A stretch of DNA of 22,157 nucleotides from positions 18,069 through 40,225 of the forward strand of contig DHMK01000004.1 of assembly GCA_002405755.1 (NCBI GenBank), read 5' to 3'. The notes beneath the pieces are model-generated. The model was not told the origin of the DNA. It searched no databases and was given only the letters and a program-made list of their open reading frames with translations. The position numbers were made by a program, and so were the translations under genes. Shown one piece after another: positions 8,576 through 16,202 of the stretch. Positions within the stretch are counted from its first letter, which is position 1; every line of letters begins with the position of its first letter. The DNA comes from Clostridiales bacterium UBA4644. Its GTDB lineage: Bacteria; Bacillota; Clostridia; Oscillospirales; Butyricicoccaceae.

Positions 8576-8941
8576 ATGGGAAAATTTACAGTGCAGCAGC
8601 TCCGGTCTGGCTATAAGTTCAACCTGAAGGCCGGCAACGGACAGATCATCGCAACATCCACCGTTTATCTCACCATGGAGGCCTGCATCACGGCGATCCA
8701 CAGCGTTCAGCGCTGCGCCAATTCGCCGGTGGAGGATCAGACGCTTCCTCATGGGGAGACCTTTGAAGCTCCGAAATACGAGCTGTATCACAACGACAAG
8801 GGAACAAAGTGCTTCCGTCTGCGGGACGAGCAGGGCAATATCGTGGCCTATTCCGAGGGCTACACCGCCAAGCGCTCCTGCAAGACCGGCATCCAGAGCG
8901 TTATGCTCAATGCGCCGGATGCGCCCATCATCACCGGCTGA
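8576..8941 (+). CDS. DUF1508 (YegP-like) protein
   Basis: 121 residues from ATG 8576. An in-frame ATG at 8552 lacks a good ribosome site, while GGAAGGGAA (8562-8570) sits directly before 8576, and the protein then begins MGKFTVQQLRSGYKF as family members do. Two DUF1508 repeats are visible: about 3-48 (GYKFNLKAGNGQIIATSTVY, then the ITAIHSVQ end) and about 62-115 (TKCFRLRDEQGNIVAYSEGY, then KTGIQSVMLNA). Each is a short beta-rich unit ending in a helix with the 'GIxSV' motif. The domain is widespread and its molecular role is not established. The gene stands alone between its own promoter and a strong terminator. Nothing suggests a link to the transporter operon upstream. Confidence 0.9.
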   Translation: MGKFTVQQLRSGYKFNLKAGNGQIIATSTVYLTMEACITAIHSVQRCANSPVEDQTLPHGETFEAPKYELYHNDKGTKCFRLRDEQGNIVAYSEGYTAKRSCKTGIQSVMLNAPDAPIITG

Positions 8942-8967
8942 GACCGGCAGCGTTTTTTCGATCTGTT

Positions 8968-8997
8968 CCGCCGCGGCAAGCGCCGCGGCGGTTTTTG
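8968..8997 (+). terminator. Strong intrinsic terminator after the DUF1508 gene
   Basis: CCGCCGCGGC (8968-8977) pairs perfectly with GCCGCGGCGG (8982-8991) around a 4-base AAGC loop and is followed by TTTTTGTTT. A ten-base-pair GC stem with a T-tract is a classical Rho-independent terminator. Confidence 0.93.
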
Positions 8998-9012
8998 TTT
9001 GCGGCGGCGCGG

Positions 9013-9041
9013 TTGACATTTGCCGGGGCCTGTAGTATAGT
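9013..9041 (+). promoter_or_regulatory. Sigma-A promoter of the GntR regulator gene
   Basis: TTGACA (9013-9018), a 17-base spacer and TATAGT (9036-9041) make a near-consensus housekeeping promoter with a start near 9048. A small inverted repeat, GCAG (9044-9047) and CTGC (9053-9056), covers the expected transcription start and is a possible autoregulatory site. The implied leader helps choose the ATG at 9080 over the one at 9059. Confidence 0.88.
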
Positions 9042-9079
9042 AAGCAGGAAAACTGCGTATGTTCAGAGAGGATATCATT

Positions 9080-9679
9080 ATGGCGCGAACTGTGGCGAGG
9101 ACCATCTATGAGGACTATCGGGAGGCCGTGATTTCCGGGGCGCTGCAGCCGGGGGCCATGCTGGGAGAGCAGCAGGTGGCAGATCGCTACGGGGCCAGCA
9201 AGATGCCCGTGCGGGAGGCCCTGCACCAGCTCTGTCAGGAGGGCTATCTGGTGAGCTATCCCCGCCGGGGCTATGTGGTCAGCAACATCACCGAGGAGGA
9301 TTTTCGGGAGATCCAGCAGGTGCGCCTGCCGCTGGAGCTGCTGGCGGCGGAGCTGGCCATCCGGCAGGCCACGGAGCAGGAGCTGCGGGGGCTTTATGCC
9401 ATCATCTCCCAGGGCACCGGCCCGGAGCACACGCTGGAGCAGGTCCACGCCTCCAACAGCAGCTTCCATCTAGAGCTGGCCCGGCTCTCCGGCAACAAGC
9501 GGCTTTATGCCAGTCTGGAGCATCTCATCGGGCAGGTGCGCCGGGCGGGCTATCGGTTTTATTCGCAGGCCGCGCTGGAGGAACGGCACTACCATCGGGA
9601 CATTGCCGACGCCCTGCTGGCCCGGGACGAGGCGCGGGCCAAGGCGCTGCTGCGCCGGGATCTGGAGCTGACCTACTGA
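9080..9679 (+). CDS. GntR-family transcriptional regulator, FCD (FadR) subfamily
   Basis: 199 residues from ATG 9080, chosen because GAGAGG (9065-9070) is well spaced from it; the in-frame ATG at 9059 would have almost no leader. The N-terminal winged helix-turn-helix is clear (ISGALQPGAMLGE at about 18-30, then the recognition-helix region KMPVREALHQLCQEGYL at 41-57, wing PRRGYVV). The rest (about 72-199) is an all-helical FCD ligand domain with the usual RLPLELLAAELA opening and candidate metal/ligand histidines (His130, His170, His172). At 199 residues it is slightly short for the family because the C-terminal helix ends early (LLRRDLELTY). It likely represses itself and perhaps the glycosidase gene behind it, in response to a small acid; the effector is unknown. 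Confidence 0.9.
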   Translation: MARTVARTIYEDYREAVISGALQPGAMLGEQQVADRYGASKMPVREALHQLCQEGYLVSYPRRGYVVSNITEEDFREIQQVRLPLELLAAELAIRQATEQELRGLYAIISQGTGPEHTLEQVHASNSSFHLELARLSGNKRLYASLEHLIGQVRRAGYRFYSQAALEERHYHRDIADALLARDEARAKALLRRDLELTY

Positions 9680-9692
9680 CGGAGCACGCTGC

Positions 9693-9714
9693 GCCCGCCG
9701 GGCTTTCGGCGGGC
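9693..9714 (+). terminator. GC hairpin between regulator and glycosidase genes
   Basis: GCCCGCCG (9693-9700) pairs with CGGCGGGC (9707-9714). No T-tract follows; the next gene's ribosome site (AAGGAGGAG) comes within ten bases. It is more likely a pause, processing or partial-attenuation hairpin than a full terminator. No promoter is visible between the two genes, so they probably share a transcript. Confidence 0.35.
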
Positions 9715-9734
9715 TGAGCTTATAAGGAGGAGCC

Positions 9735-10976
9735 ATGAAGAAGCATCGTTTCCTTTTGGGGCTGCTGAGCCTTTGTCTGGCGGCGCTGCTGTGCGGCTGC
9801 GGGCAGCAGCCGGAGCTGCCCAAGGCGACGGTGATCCCTTCGCCGGAGGAGCCGGAAACGCCGGAGGAGCCGGACGACCCCGCCTTGCCGGAGGAGCCGG
9901 ACGCGCCGGACGCGCCGGAGGAGGATCCGATCCTGCTTCAGGCCCGGGCCATTCTGGCGGAGATGACGGCGGAGCAGAAGCTGGGGCAGGTGTTTTTTGC
10001 CCGCCGTCCGGCGGGAGACGCCGCCGCCTTTCTGGCGGAATATCCGCTGGGCGGCTATCTGCTGTTTCGCCGGGATCTGCAGGACGACCAGGGAAGCTGG
10101 CTGAGCCGGGAGGACTTTTTGGCCCAGATGGAAGCAGACCGGCAGGCGGCGGAGATCCCTTTGTTTTTCGGAACGGATGAGGAGGGCGGCACGGTGTGCC
10201 GGGTCAGCCAAAACCCGGAGCTGTTTGCAAAGCGCTTTTCCTCGCCCCGGAAGCTGTTTCAGCAGGGGGGAATGGACGCCGTTCGCCAGGACGCCGCCGA
10301 TAAGAGCGCCGCGCTGCTGGCGCTGGGCATCAACATCAATTTTGCGCCGGTGGCGGATGTTTCCACCGACAAGGGCGATTTTATCTATGACCGGGCCTTC
10401 GGGCAGGACGCCCAGGCCACCGCAGACTATGTGACCGCCGTGGTGGAGGAGATGGAGCGCGCCGGCATCGGCTCCGTGCTCAAGCATTTTCCCGGCTACG
10501 GCAGCAACGGCGACACCCACACCGCCGTGGTCACCGACCGCCGCACCCGGGCGCAGCTGGAGGAATGCGATCTTGTGCCCTTTGCGGCGGGCATCGCGGC
10601 GGGGGCCACCGCCGTTTTGGTGAGCCACAATATCGTGGAATGTATGGACGATACGCTGCCTGCCTCGCTTTCGCCGGAGGTCCACCGGGTGCTGCGGGAG
10701 GAGCTGGGCTTTGACGGGCTGATCCTGACGGACGATCTGGCCATGGATGCGGTGAAGGAATATACGGAAAACGGCTCCGCCGCGGTGCTGGCGCTGCAGG
10801 CGGGCAACGACATGGTGGTCACCTCCGACCCGGCGGGAGATATCGCCGCCGTCCGGCAGGCGCTGGAGCAGGGGGAGCTGACCTGGGAGCAGCTCGAGAC
10901 GGCCTGCCTGCGGGTGCTGCAGGCCAAGCTGAAGCTGGGGATCCTGTCCATGGAGCCGCAGGACAAAAACGAATAA
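9735..10976 (+). CDS. nagZ: Lipoprotein beta-N-acetylhexosaminidase, GH3 (NagZ type)
   Basis: 413 residues. A lipoprotein signal (MKKHRFLLGLLSLCLAALLCGC) ends in the lipobox LCG-Cys22, and an acidic proline-rich linker (about 36-65, repeats of PEEPE/PDAPD) separates the anchor from the enzyme. The glycoside hydrolase family 3 domain fills 70-405. The NagZ signature is nearly intact: KHFPGYG (250-256; usually KHFPGHG), followed by Asp260-Thr-His262, the Asp-His pair acting as acid/base, and the nucleophile region LTDDLAM with Asp333 as the likely nucleophile. The enzyme would release N-acetylglucosamine from muropeptides or wall fragments at the cell surface. It lacks the second C-terminal domain of the long secreted NagZ of Bacillus. 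It follows the GntR regulator by 55 bases with a strong AAGGAGGAG site. Confidence 0.88.
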   Translation: MKKHRFLLGLLSLCLAALLCGCGQQPELPKATVIPSPEEPETPEEPDDPALPEEPDAPDAPEEDPILLQARAILAEMTAEQKLGQVFFARRPAGDAAAFLAEYPLGGYLLFRRDLQDDQGSWLSREDFLAQMEADRQAAEIPLFFGTDEEGGTVCRVSQNPELFAKRFSSPRKLFQQGGMDAVRQDAADKSAALLALGININFAPVADVSTDKGDFIYDRAFGQDAQATADYVTAVVEEMERAGIGSVLKHFPGYGSNGDTHTAVVTDRRTRAQLEECDLVPFAAGIAAGATAVLVSHNIVECMDDTLPASLSPEVHRVLREELGFDGLILTDDLAMDAVKEYTENGSAAVLALQAGNDMVVTSDPAGDIAAVRQALEQGELTWEQLETACLRVLQAKLKLGILSMEPQDKNE

Positions 10977-10980
10977 AGCA

Positions 10981-11017
10981 AACGACGGAGACGCAGCGGT
11001 TCGTCTCCGTCGTTTTC
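10981..11017 (+). terminator. Intrinsic terminator after the glycosidase gene
   Basis: AACGACGGAGACG (10981-10993) pairs with CGTCTCCGTCGTT (11002-11014), 13 base pairs with an 8-base loop, and runs into TTC after the stem. A further GC hairpin (GGCGGG 11022-11027 with CCCGCC 11034-11039) lies just behind. Confidence 0.88.
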
Positions 11018-11096
11018 GTCCGGCGGGGCAAGGCCCGCCCGGCGGACGCCGGCGGTGGGGAGCCTCCGGCGTTGAAATACATTTTAACAAAGCAAA

Positions 11097-11118
11097 TGAC
11101 CTGTGTCAATCGCATGAC
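11097..11118. promoter_or_regulatory. Triple TGAC half-site array before the XRE gene
   Basis: TGAC (11097-11100), GTCA (11105-11108) and TGAC (11115-11118) form two nested inverted repeats with 4- and 6-base centres, in an AT-richer pocket 64 bases before the XRE start. This is a plausible operator for a small dimeric repressor such as the XRE protein itself. No clear promoter is seen; TAAAAT at 11157-11162 is the best -10 candidate, without a good -35. Confidence 0.3.
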
Positions 11119-11181
11119 GCTGTTTTGGCAAGGTTTATGCCTTTTTGTGGGCGCCCTAAAATAGAAGCAGGGGTGATCCGA

Positions 11182-11409
11182 GTGAAAAAAGAGTATAAAC
11201 CGCTTTATGAAAAGTTTGGCCTGAACGTGGTCTATTACCGCAAGCGGAAAAAGCTCACCCAGCTGCAGCTGGCGGAGCTTGCGGAGATCGACCGGAGCCA
11301 TATCAGCGCCATCGAGCTGGGCAACGTGGGCGTGTCCTTCGACGTGATCTTCCGGCTGTGTGAGGTGCTGAAGATCCAGCCAAGAGATCTGTTTGATTTT
11401 CGGGACTGA
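11182..11409 (+). CDS. Small XRE-family helix-turn-helix regulator
   Basis: 75 residues from GTG 11182, which follows AGGGGTG (11169-11175) at good spacing. In-frame upstream starts (TTG 11125, GTG 11173) would add residues foreign to the family. Almost the whole protein is one Cro/C1-type helix-turn-helix: GLNVVYYRKRKKLTQLQLAE (about 12-31), turn IDRSHISAIELG (about 35-46), then VSFDVIFRLCEVLKIQPRDLF (about 50-70). Single-domain XRE proteins of this size typically bind DNA as dimers. The targets are unknown; inverted TGAC repeats upstream could be its own operator. It is the last plus-strand gene before a convergent terminator. Confidence 0.88.
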   Translation: MKKEYKPLYEKFGLNVVYYRKRKKLTQLQLAELAEIDRSHISAIELGNVGVSFDVIFRLCEVLKIQPRDLFDFRD

Positions 11410-11430
11410 GGGCGGCGCGGCCGCCCGAAC

Positions 11431-11480
11431 AAAAAGCTCCGGCGGAAAGCCCTTGCGGGCTCCGCCGGAGCGCTTTTTTT
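11431..11480. terminator. Strong bidirectional terminator between convergent genes
   Basis: A long stem (GCTCCGGCGGA from 11436 pairing with TCCGCCGGAGC ending 11471, extended inside by AGCCC and GGGCT around a TTGC loop) is flanked by AAAAA on the left and CTTTTTTT (11473-11480) on the right. It therefore has a T-tract on both strands and serves the XRE gene (plus) and the DUF975 gene (minus). Confidence 0.95.
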
Positions 11481-11489
11481 GAAAGACGC

Positions 11490-12245
11490 TTACTGGCCCC
11501 ACCAGGCATCGGGGGCGGGGGGTGCATCGTTGGGCAAAACGGCCTCGGCCGGCCGCCAGCCGATGAGGCTGTTGTAATAATTGGCCTGGGTGACGGTGGT
11601 GTAGGGCTCCAGCCAGATGTTCAGGATGCCCAGCGTCAGGCCGGAGAGCAGCAGCCAGCCAAAGAAGGACAGGCACAGGGTGAAATATTCGCCCTTATGT
11701 CCCCGCATCAGCTCCTTGCTCCGGCGGATGGCGTCCAGGGCGGAAAGCTCCGGATCGTCCAGCATCAGGAAGGTGGCCTGACTGTAGGCAAGGGCGGCGA
11801 TGATGCCCGGAATGATCAGCAGAAAGCTCCAGAGCATCACGAAAAGGCCGGTGAGCAGATTGAGCACGAAAAAGCGCCAGAACTGGGAGAAGCAGCTGAA
11901 CAGCTCCTCCGCGCCGCCGGTCTCCTCCTCCCGGGAGACCCGCAGACAGTAGCGGCAGTAGCCCACGGCCACGATGGACAGAAACAGATTGATCAGCACC
12001 GTCACCAGCGAGACGCCGGCGCCGGTGGTCTCCATGCGGACGGCCAGGGCCTCCTGCAGGCCGCCCAGGTTGCCGGTGCGGAAGGCGCTCCAATAGACCG
12101 GACCCTGGATCACCGCCGTGGGCAGCAGGTTGATCACCAGCATGAGCAGGGAAAGCAGATAGACCGTGGGAGATTTTTTTGCCATGGCGGCCTTGGCGTC
12201 CTGCTTCAGGGCGGGCCGCTCATAGGGCTGACGCATTTGAACCAT
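11490..12245 (-). CDS. DUF975 family membrane protein
   Basis: 251 residues. The start (CAT at 12243-12245) is preceded by GAAAGGAGCT. After a cytoplasmic N-terminus there are about five or six hydrophobic segments: 28-46, 76-98, 125-138, 138-155 and 187-212. The DUF975 hallmark is plain: 'FVLNLLTGLFVMLWSFLLII' then PGIIAALAYSQA, followed by LDDPELSALDAIRRSKELMRGHKGEYF and an aromatic 'FFGWLLLSGLTLGI' segment. The family is common in Firmicutes and has no established function. The C-terminus ends in a Pro/Ala/Trp-rich tail. It lies 65 bases downstream of prfB with no visible promoter or terminator between, so it is probably co-transcribed with prfB. Confidence 0.9.
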   Translation of the reverse strand: MVQMRQPYERPALKQDAKAAMAKKSPTVYLLSLLMLVINLLPTAVIQGPVYWSAFRTGNLGGLQEALAVRMETTGAGVSLVTVLINLFLSIVAVGYCRYCLRVSREEETGGAEELFSCFSQFWRFFVLNLLTGLFVMLWSFLLIIPGIIAALAYSQATFLMLDDPELSALDAIRRSKELMRGHKGEYFTLCLSFFGWLLLSGLTLGILNIWLEPYTTVTQANYYNSLIGWRPAEAVLPNDAPPAPDAWWGQ

Positions 12246-12310
12246 AGAAAAGCTCCTTTCTCAGCTTGTCAGCTTGGTTTATCGGATCGCGGGCAGCGCG
12301 CTGCCGCGGA

Positions 12311-13429
12311 TCACTTGGCCCATTCGCCGGTGGCGGAGCACTTGAGATAGGCGTTGATAAAGCCGTCCAGATCGCCGTCCATGACGGCGCCGATGTTGCC
12401 GTTTTCAAAGCCGGTGCGATGGTCCTTCACCAGGGTATAGGGCATGAAGACATAGGAGCGGATCTGGCTGCCCCATTCGATCTTCATCTGAACGCCCTTG
12501 ATGTCCTCGATCTTGTCCAGATGCTCCCGCTGCTTGATCTCCATCAGGCGGGATTTCAGCATCTTCATGGCCGTGGCCCGGTTCTGGATCTGGCTCCGCT
12601 CCGTCTGGCAGGCGACCACCACGCCGGAGGGGATATGGGTGATGCGGATGGCGGATTCCGTCTTGTTCACGTGCTGTCCGCCTGCGCCGGAGGAACGGTA
12701 GGTGTCCACCTTCAGATCCTCGGGGCGGATGTCGATGTCCACATCGTCGGGCATCTCGGGCATGACCTCCAGAGCGGCAAAGCTGGTCTGCCGGCGGCCG
12801 GAGGCGTCGAAGGGGGAGACCCGCACCAGCCGGTGCACGCCGTTTTCGCTTTTGAGATAGCCATAGGCGTTTTCGCCCTCGATGAGCATTTCCGCGCTCT
12901 TCAGGCCGGCGTCCTCGCCGTCCAGCTCGTCCAGCATCTTCCATTTGAAGCCCTTGGCGTCGGCCCAGTGCTGATACATCCGCACCAGCATCTGCGTCCA
13001 GTCCATGGCCTCGGTCCCGCCGGCGCCGGCGTGGAAGCTGAGGATGGCGTTGTTGGCGTCGTATTCGCCGGAGAGCAGGGTGGTCAGCGTCTGACGCTCC
13101 AGCTCGGCCTCCGTGCGCTTAAAGCCCTCCTGCACCTCGGGAAAGAGGCTCTCGTCCTCCATCTCCTCCGCCATCTCGATGGTGGTGACCACGTCCTCAT
13201 ACATGGTGGTCAGGGCGGCATAGTGGGCGGCCTTGTCCTTCAGCTGCTTGATGCGCTGCAGCACCTTCTGGCTGTTGGCCGGATCGTCCCAGAAGCCGGG
13301 CTCCGCCGACTGCTTTTCCAGGGCGGCGATCTCCTCCTGCCCCTTGTCCAGATCCAGCGCCTGGCGCAGGTCGGCAAGCTTGGGCTTCATATTGTTCAGC
13401 TTGAAACGGATATCATCATAAATAAGCAT
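12311..13429 (-). CDS. prfB: Peptide chain release factor 2 (RF2)
   Basis: 372 residues. The start at 13429 is fixed by GGAGGG (13437-13442) seven bases upstream; an in-frame ATG ten codons earlier lacks a site. The Ser-Pro-Phe anticodon-like tripeptide that reads UGA and UAA stops is at 205-207 (VSPFDASGRRQTSF). The universal GGQ motif that triggers peptide release is at 250-252 (SSGAGGQHVNKTES). SPF rather than a PxT motif separates it from RF1. Many prfB genes carry a UGA-dependent programmed +1 frameshift near codon 25; here the corresponding region (LRQALDLDKG, codons 21-30) is read straight through with no in-frame stop, so that autoregulation is absent. A promoter of its own lies directly upstream. 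Confidence 0.97.
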   Translation of the reverse strand: MLIYDDIRFKLNNMKPKLADLRQALDLDKGQEEIAALEKQSAEPGFWDDPANSQKVLQRIKQLKDKAAHYAALTTMYEDVVTTIEMAEEMEDESLFPEVQEGFKRTEAELERQTLTTLLSGEYDANNAILSFHAGAGGTEAMDWTQMLVRMYQHWADAKGFKWKMLDELDGEDAGLKSAEMLIEGENAYGYLKSENGVHRLVRVSPFDASGRRQTSFAALEVMPEMPDDVDIDIRPEDLKVDTYRSSGAGGQHVNKTESAIRITHIPSGVVVACQTERSQIQNRATAMKMLKSRLMEIKQREHLDKIEDIKGVQMKIEWGSQIRSYVFMPYTLVKDHRTGFENGNIGAVMDGDLDGFINAYLKCSATGEWAK

Positions 13430-13449
13430 TGCAAATCCCTCCAATCTGC

Positions 13450-13478
13450 AGTATAGCATACCGTCCGCCCCTGCGCAA
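13450..13478 (-). promoter_or_regulatory. Promoter of prfB (minus strand)
   Basis: On the minus strand TTGCGC (13478-13473), a 17-base spacer and TATACT (13455-13450) form a good sigma-A promoter. Transcription would start near 13443, just before the GGAGGG site at 13442-13437, so the prfB leader would be only about 14 bases. Confidence 0.7.
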
Positions 13479-13481
13479 GGG

Positions 13482-13507
13482 CGAAAAGAAAAGAAAGCGG
13501 GCGCTTT
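13482..13507 (-). terminator. Weak terminator after the histidine phosphatase gene
   Basis: On the minus strand AAAGC (13507-13503) pairs with GCTTT (13498-13494) around GCCC and is followed by CTTTTCTTTTCG. The five-base-pair stem is weak but the T-rich tail is long. It would partly separate the lexA-recG-phosphatase transcript from prfB. Confidence 0.35.
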
Positions 13508-13514
13508 TTGGGCT

Positions 13515-14117
13515 TCAGAAATTGAACTTCTGCAAGACCGCGCCCTGCTGGTCGGTGGCGGCGCAGCCCAGCTGGATCAGGGAATAGCAGCCCTGGTGGA
13601 AATAAAACCGGGGGGCCGCCTCCATGGGCAGACCCAGAAGATAGGTCACGGCGAAGCAAAGCGGGCCGTTGTGGGCGAAGATGGCGCAGTCCTCCCCCTT
13701 GGCCACGATGGCGTCCAGCGCACGGGCCACCCGGGGCGCAAGGCCCGTGTCGTAGGGCTCGCCCTCCAGGGGCGGGGTGTGGACCCAGTCTGCCAGCAGC
13801 CGCTCCAGATAATCCGGCATCGCCTGCCGGATCTCCGCCACGGAAAGCGGCTCCAGAAGCCCCATGTCCTGCTCCTGCAGGTCAGATACCATCACCCGGG
13901 GCACCTCCTCCCGGCCGGAAAGGGCGATGCGGCAGGTGTCGGCGGCCCGCTGCAGCGGGCTGTAATAGGCGGCGGCAAGGGGGACGTCCTGCAGCTTTTG
14001 GCCCACCTGGGCGGCCTGCTGCCGGCCCAGAGCGGTGAGGGGAAGGTCGCTGCGGCCATACCAGAGGTCCTTTACGTTGCCCTCGGACTGGCCGTGGCGG
14101 ATCAGATAAAGCTTCAT
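13515..14117 (-). CDS. Histidine phosphatase family protein (phosphoglycerate-mutase-like)
   Basis: 200 residues. The phosphohistidine motif RHGQSEGN is at 7-14 with catalytic His8. LTALGRQQA (28-36), SPLQRAADT (53-61) and the second histidine in FAHNGPL (His149) complete the active site. Glu82 in QEQDMGLLEP is the likely acid/base, in the position where GpmB/CobC-type enzymes have E-x-D-x-G. Members dephosphorylate small metabolites (sugar phosphates, alpha-ribazole phosphate) or move phosphate on phosphoglycerate; the substrate cannot be predicted. In the second histidine motif the common Gly after His is Asn150, which is seen in other members. It sits 33 bases after recG on the same strand, so it is probably in the lexA-recG transcript. 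Confidence 0.88.
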   Translation of the reverse strand: MKLYLIRHGQSEGNVKDLWYGRSDLPLTALGRQQAAQVGQKLQDVPLAAAYYSPLQRAADTCRIALSGREEVPRVMVSDLQEQDMGLLEPLSVAEIRQAMPDYLERLLADWVHTPPLEGEPYDTGLAPRVARALDAIVAKGEDCAIFAHNGPLCFAVTYLLGLPMEAAPRFYFHQGCYSLIQLGCAATDQQGAVLQKFNF

Positions 14118-14150
14118 AAGGCGTTACTCCTTTATTAAATAAGAGCGGGA

Positions 14151-16202
14151 TCAGTTCATGGAGGCGGCGAGGGTCTTGTCTGCCGCCGCCTGCACCCGCC
14201 GGGCCAGCAGCGGATCGCGGGAAAGGGTCGGATCCTGGGCGAGGAGCGCCTCGGCGCTCTGCCGGGCGGCCTCCAGAACATTCAGGTCGGCGGCCAGATC
14301 TGCGATCTGAAAGGTGGGCAGGCCGTGCTGCCGGCTGCCGAAAAAGTCGCCGGGGCCCCGTAGGCGCAGGTCCTCCTGGGCGATCTGAAAGCCGTCGTTG
14401 GTGCGGCAGAGGACAGAAAGGCGCTGCCGGGCGGTCTCGCCGCCTTCGCCGCACATGAGAAAGCAATAGCTCTGGCGGCTGCCCCGGCCCACCCGGCCCC
14501 GCAGCTGGTGCAGCTGGCTCAGGCCGAAGAGATCGGCGTTTTCCACGATCATCAGCGTGGCGTTTGGCACGTTGACCCCCACCTCCACCACCGTGGTACA
14601 CACCAGAACGTCCAGCTCCCGCCGGAGAAAGGCCTCCATCACCGCGTCCTTTTCCGCGGTCTTCATGCGGCCGTGGAGCAGCCCCGCCCGCAGCCCGGGC
14701 AGCTGCCGGCGCAGCCGGTCCAGATAAGCGGCGGCCGCCTGCTTCTCCTGGGGGGAAGCGCCCTCCGGCTCCTCGATCAGGGGGCAGACGATATAGGTCT
14801 GCCCGCCCTCTGCCGCCTGCCGCCGGAGAAAGCCGTAAAGCTCCTGCCGCCGGTCCTCCGTCAGGGCAAAGGTGCGGACGGGCTGACGCCCCGGGGGCAG
14901 CTGGTCCAGAACGGAAACGTCCAGATCGCCGTAAAGGATCAGCGTCAGCGTCCGGGGGATGGGCGTGGCAGACATGGCCAGCAGATGCGCGCCGCCGGAG
15001 CTTCGGCCCAGGGCCGCCCGCTGGCGCACGCCGAAGCGGTGCTGCTCGTCTACCACCGTCAGGGCGGCGCGGGGCAGGGAGACCCCGCTCTGGATCAGGG
15101 CATGGGTGCCGCAGAGCACCAGCGGCCCGTCCTCCTGCGCCAGCGAAAGGATCCGCCGCCGCTCGGGCGCGGAGGTGCTGCCGCAGAGCAGCTCCACCGG
15201 GATGGCAAAGGGGGAGAGCAGCTGCCGGAGGGTCTGCATATGCTGCCGGGCCAAAAGCTCCGTTGGGGCCATGATCGCGGCCTGAAGACCGTTTTGGCAG
15301 GCCAGCCAGGCGCAGGCCGCCGCCACCAGCGTCTTGCCGGAGCCTACGTCGCCCTGCAGCAGCCGGTTCATCCGGCGGCCGGAGCAGAGATCGGCGAAGC
15401 ATTGGGCCGTGGCCCGCCGCTGGGCATCGGTGGGGGAAAAGGGCAGGCTGCGGAAAAAATCCTCCGGGTCGCGCCGGGCCAGCACCGCGCCGGGGGCGCG
15501 GACGGCCTCCTGCTTAAGACGCTGCCCCGCCAGACAGAAAAGGAACAGCTCTTCAAAGATCAGCCGCCGCCGGGCCTGGCGCACGTCCTCCGGCGCGGCG
15601 GGGAAGTGGATGCCCGAAAAGGCCTGCTCCGGGGAGCAGAGCCGGTATTTTTCCACCAGCGCCCGGGGCAGCGGTTCCAGAAAATGCCCCGAGGCCCGCT
15701 CCAGCGCCTCCGCCATCCAGCGGCGCAGCTGGTTTTGGCTCAGCTCGCCGGGGTGGGGATAGATGGGCAGCAGCCGGCCCGCCAGACGCTGCGCGCCGAA
15801 GCGCTCGTAGCTGGGGTTGACCATGCCGAAGGCGCGGCCCACCCGCTCCGGCCGGCCGAAAAAGATATATTCCTGCCCGACCTCCAGGCGGAGATGGGGC
15901 TGGTTGAAAAAGGTCAGCAGCAGGACGCCCGTCTCGTCTGCCGCCCGGGCCCGGGTCATGGGTCGGCCTCCGGGCAGACGGGAGCTTACCGGCGGCTCCG
16001 TCAGCATGGCGCGGACGCACACCGCCGCCCCCTCCTGCAGCTGCGCTATGGGGCAGAAGCGCCGCCGGTCCTCATAGTCCCGGGGGAAATAGCCCAGCAG
16101 ATCCTCCACGGAAAAAAGGCCCAGCCGGTTCAGCTGCGCCAGACGCCGGGGCCCCACGCCGGACAGGGCGGAAAGCGGCCCCGCGAAAAGCTCCTCCGTC
16201 AT
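14151..16202 (-). CDS. recG: ATP-dependent DNA helicase RecG
   Basis: 683 residues from ATG 16202, which overlaps the lexA stop as ATGA; the open frame extends far upstream but only as a shadow of lexA. The N-terminal wedge/OB region (about 1-240) contains LSGVGPRRLAQLNRLGLFSV and the DLLGYFPRDYEDR motif. The helicase core follows: Walker A GDVGSGKT (284-291), APTELLARQH (312-321), motif II DEQH (385-388), motif III SATPIPR (411-417) and motif VI QLRGRVGRG (566-574). The C-terminal RecG block RLRGPGDFFGSRQHGLP (613-629) is complete. RecG remodels stalled replication forks and Holliday junctions. Overlap with lexA places it under SOS control through the box upstream of lexA. Confidence 0.97.
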   Translation of the reverse strand: MTEELFAGPLSALSGVGPRRLAQLNRLGLFSVEDLLGYFPRDYEDRRRFCPIAQLQEGAAVCVRAMLTEPPVSSRLPGGRPMTRARAADETGVLLLTFFNQPHLRLEVGQEYIFFGRPERVGRAFGMVNPSYERFGAQRLAGRLLPIYPHPGELSQNQLRRWMAEALERASGHFLEPLPRALVEKYRLCSPEQAFSGIHFPAAPEDVRQARRRLIFEELFLFCLAGQRLKQEAVRAPGAVLARRDPEDFFRSLPFSPTDAQRRATAQCFADLCSGRRMNRLLQGDVGSGKTLVAAACAWLACQNGLQAAIMAPTELLARQHMQTLRQLLSPFAIPVELLCGSTSAPERRRILSLAQEDGPLVLCGTHALIQSGVSLPRAALTVVDEQHRFGVRQRAALGRSSGGAHLLAMSATPIPRTLTLILYGDLDVSVLDQLPPGRQPVRTFALTEDRRQELYGFLRRQAAEGGQTYIVCPLIEEPEGASPQEKQAAAAYLDRLRRQLPGLRAGLLHGRMKTAEKDAVMEAFLRRELDVLVCTTVVEVGVNVPNATLMIVENADLFGLSQLHQLRGRVGRGSRQSYCFLMCGEGGETARQRLSVLCRTNDGFQIAQEDLRLRGPGDFFGSRQHGLPTFQIADLAADLNVLEAARQSAEALLAQDPTLSRDPLLARRVQAAADKTLAASMN

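Noticed and set aside
12266..13456. Plus-strand open frame of 396 codons opposite prfB
   Set aside because: The minus strand encodes RF2 with SPF and GGQ motifs; the plus frame has no recognisable domain or ribosome site.
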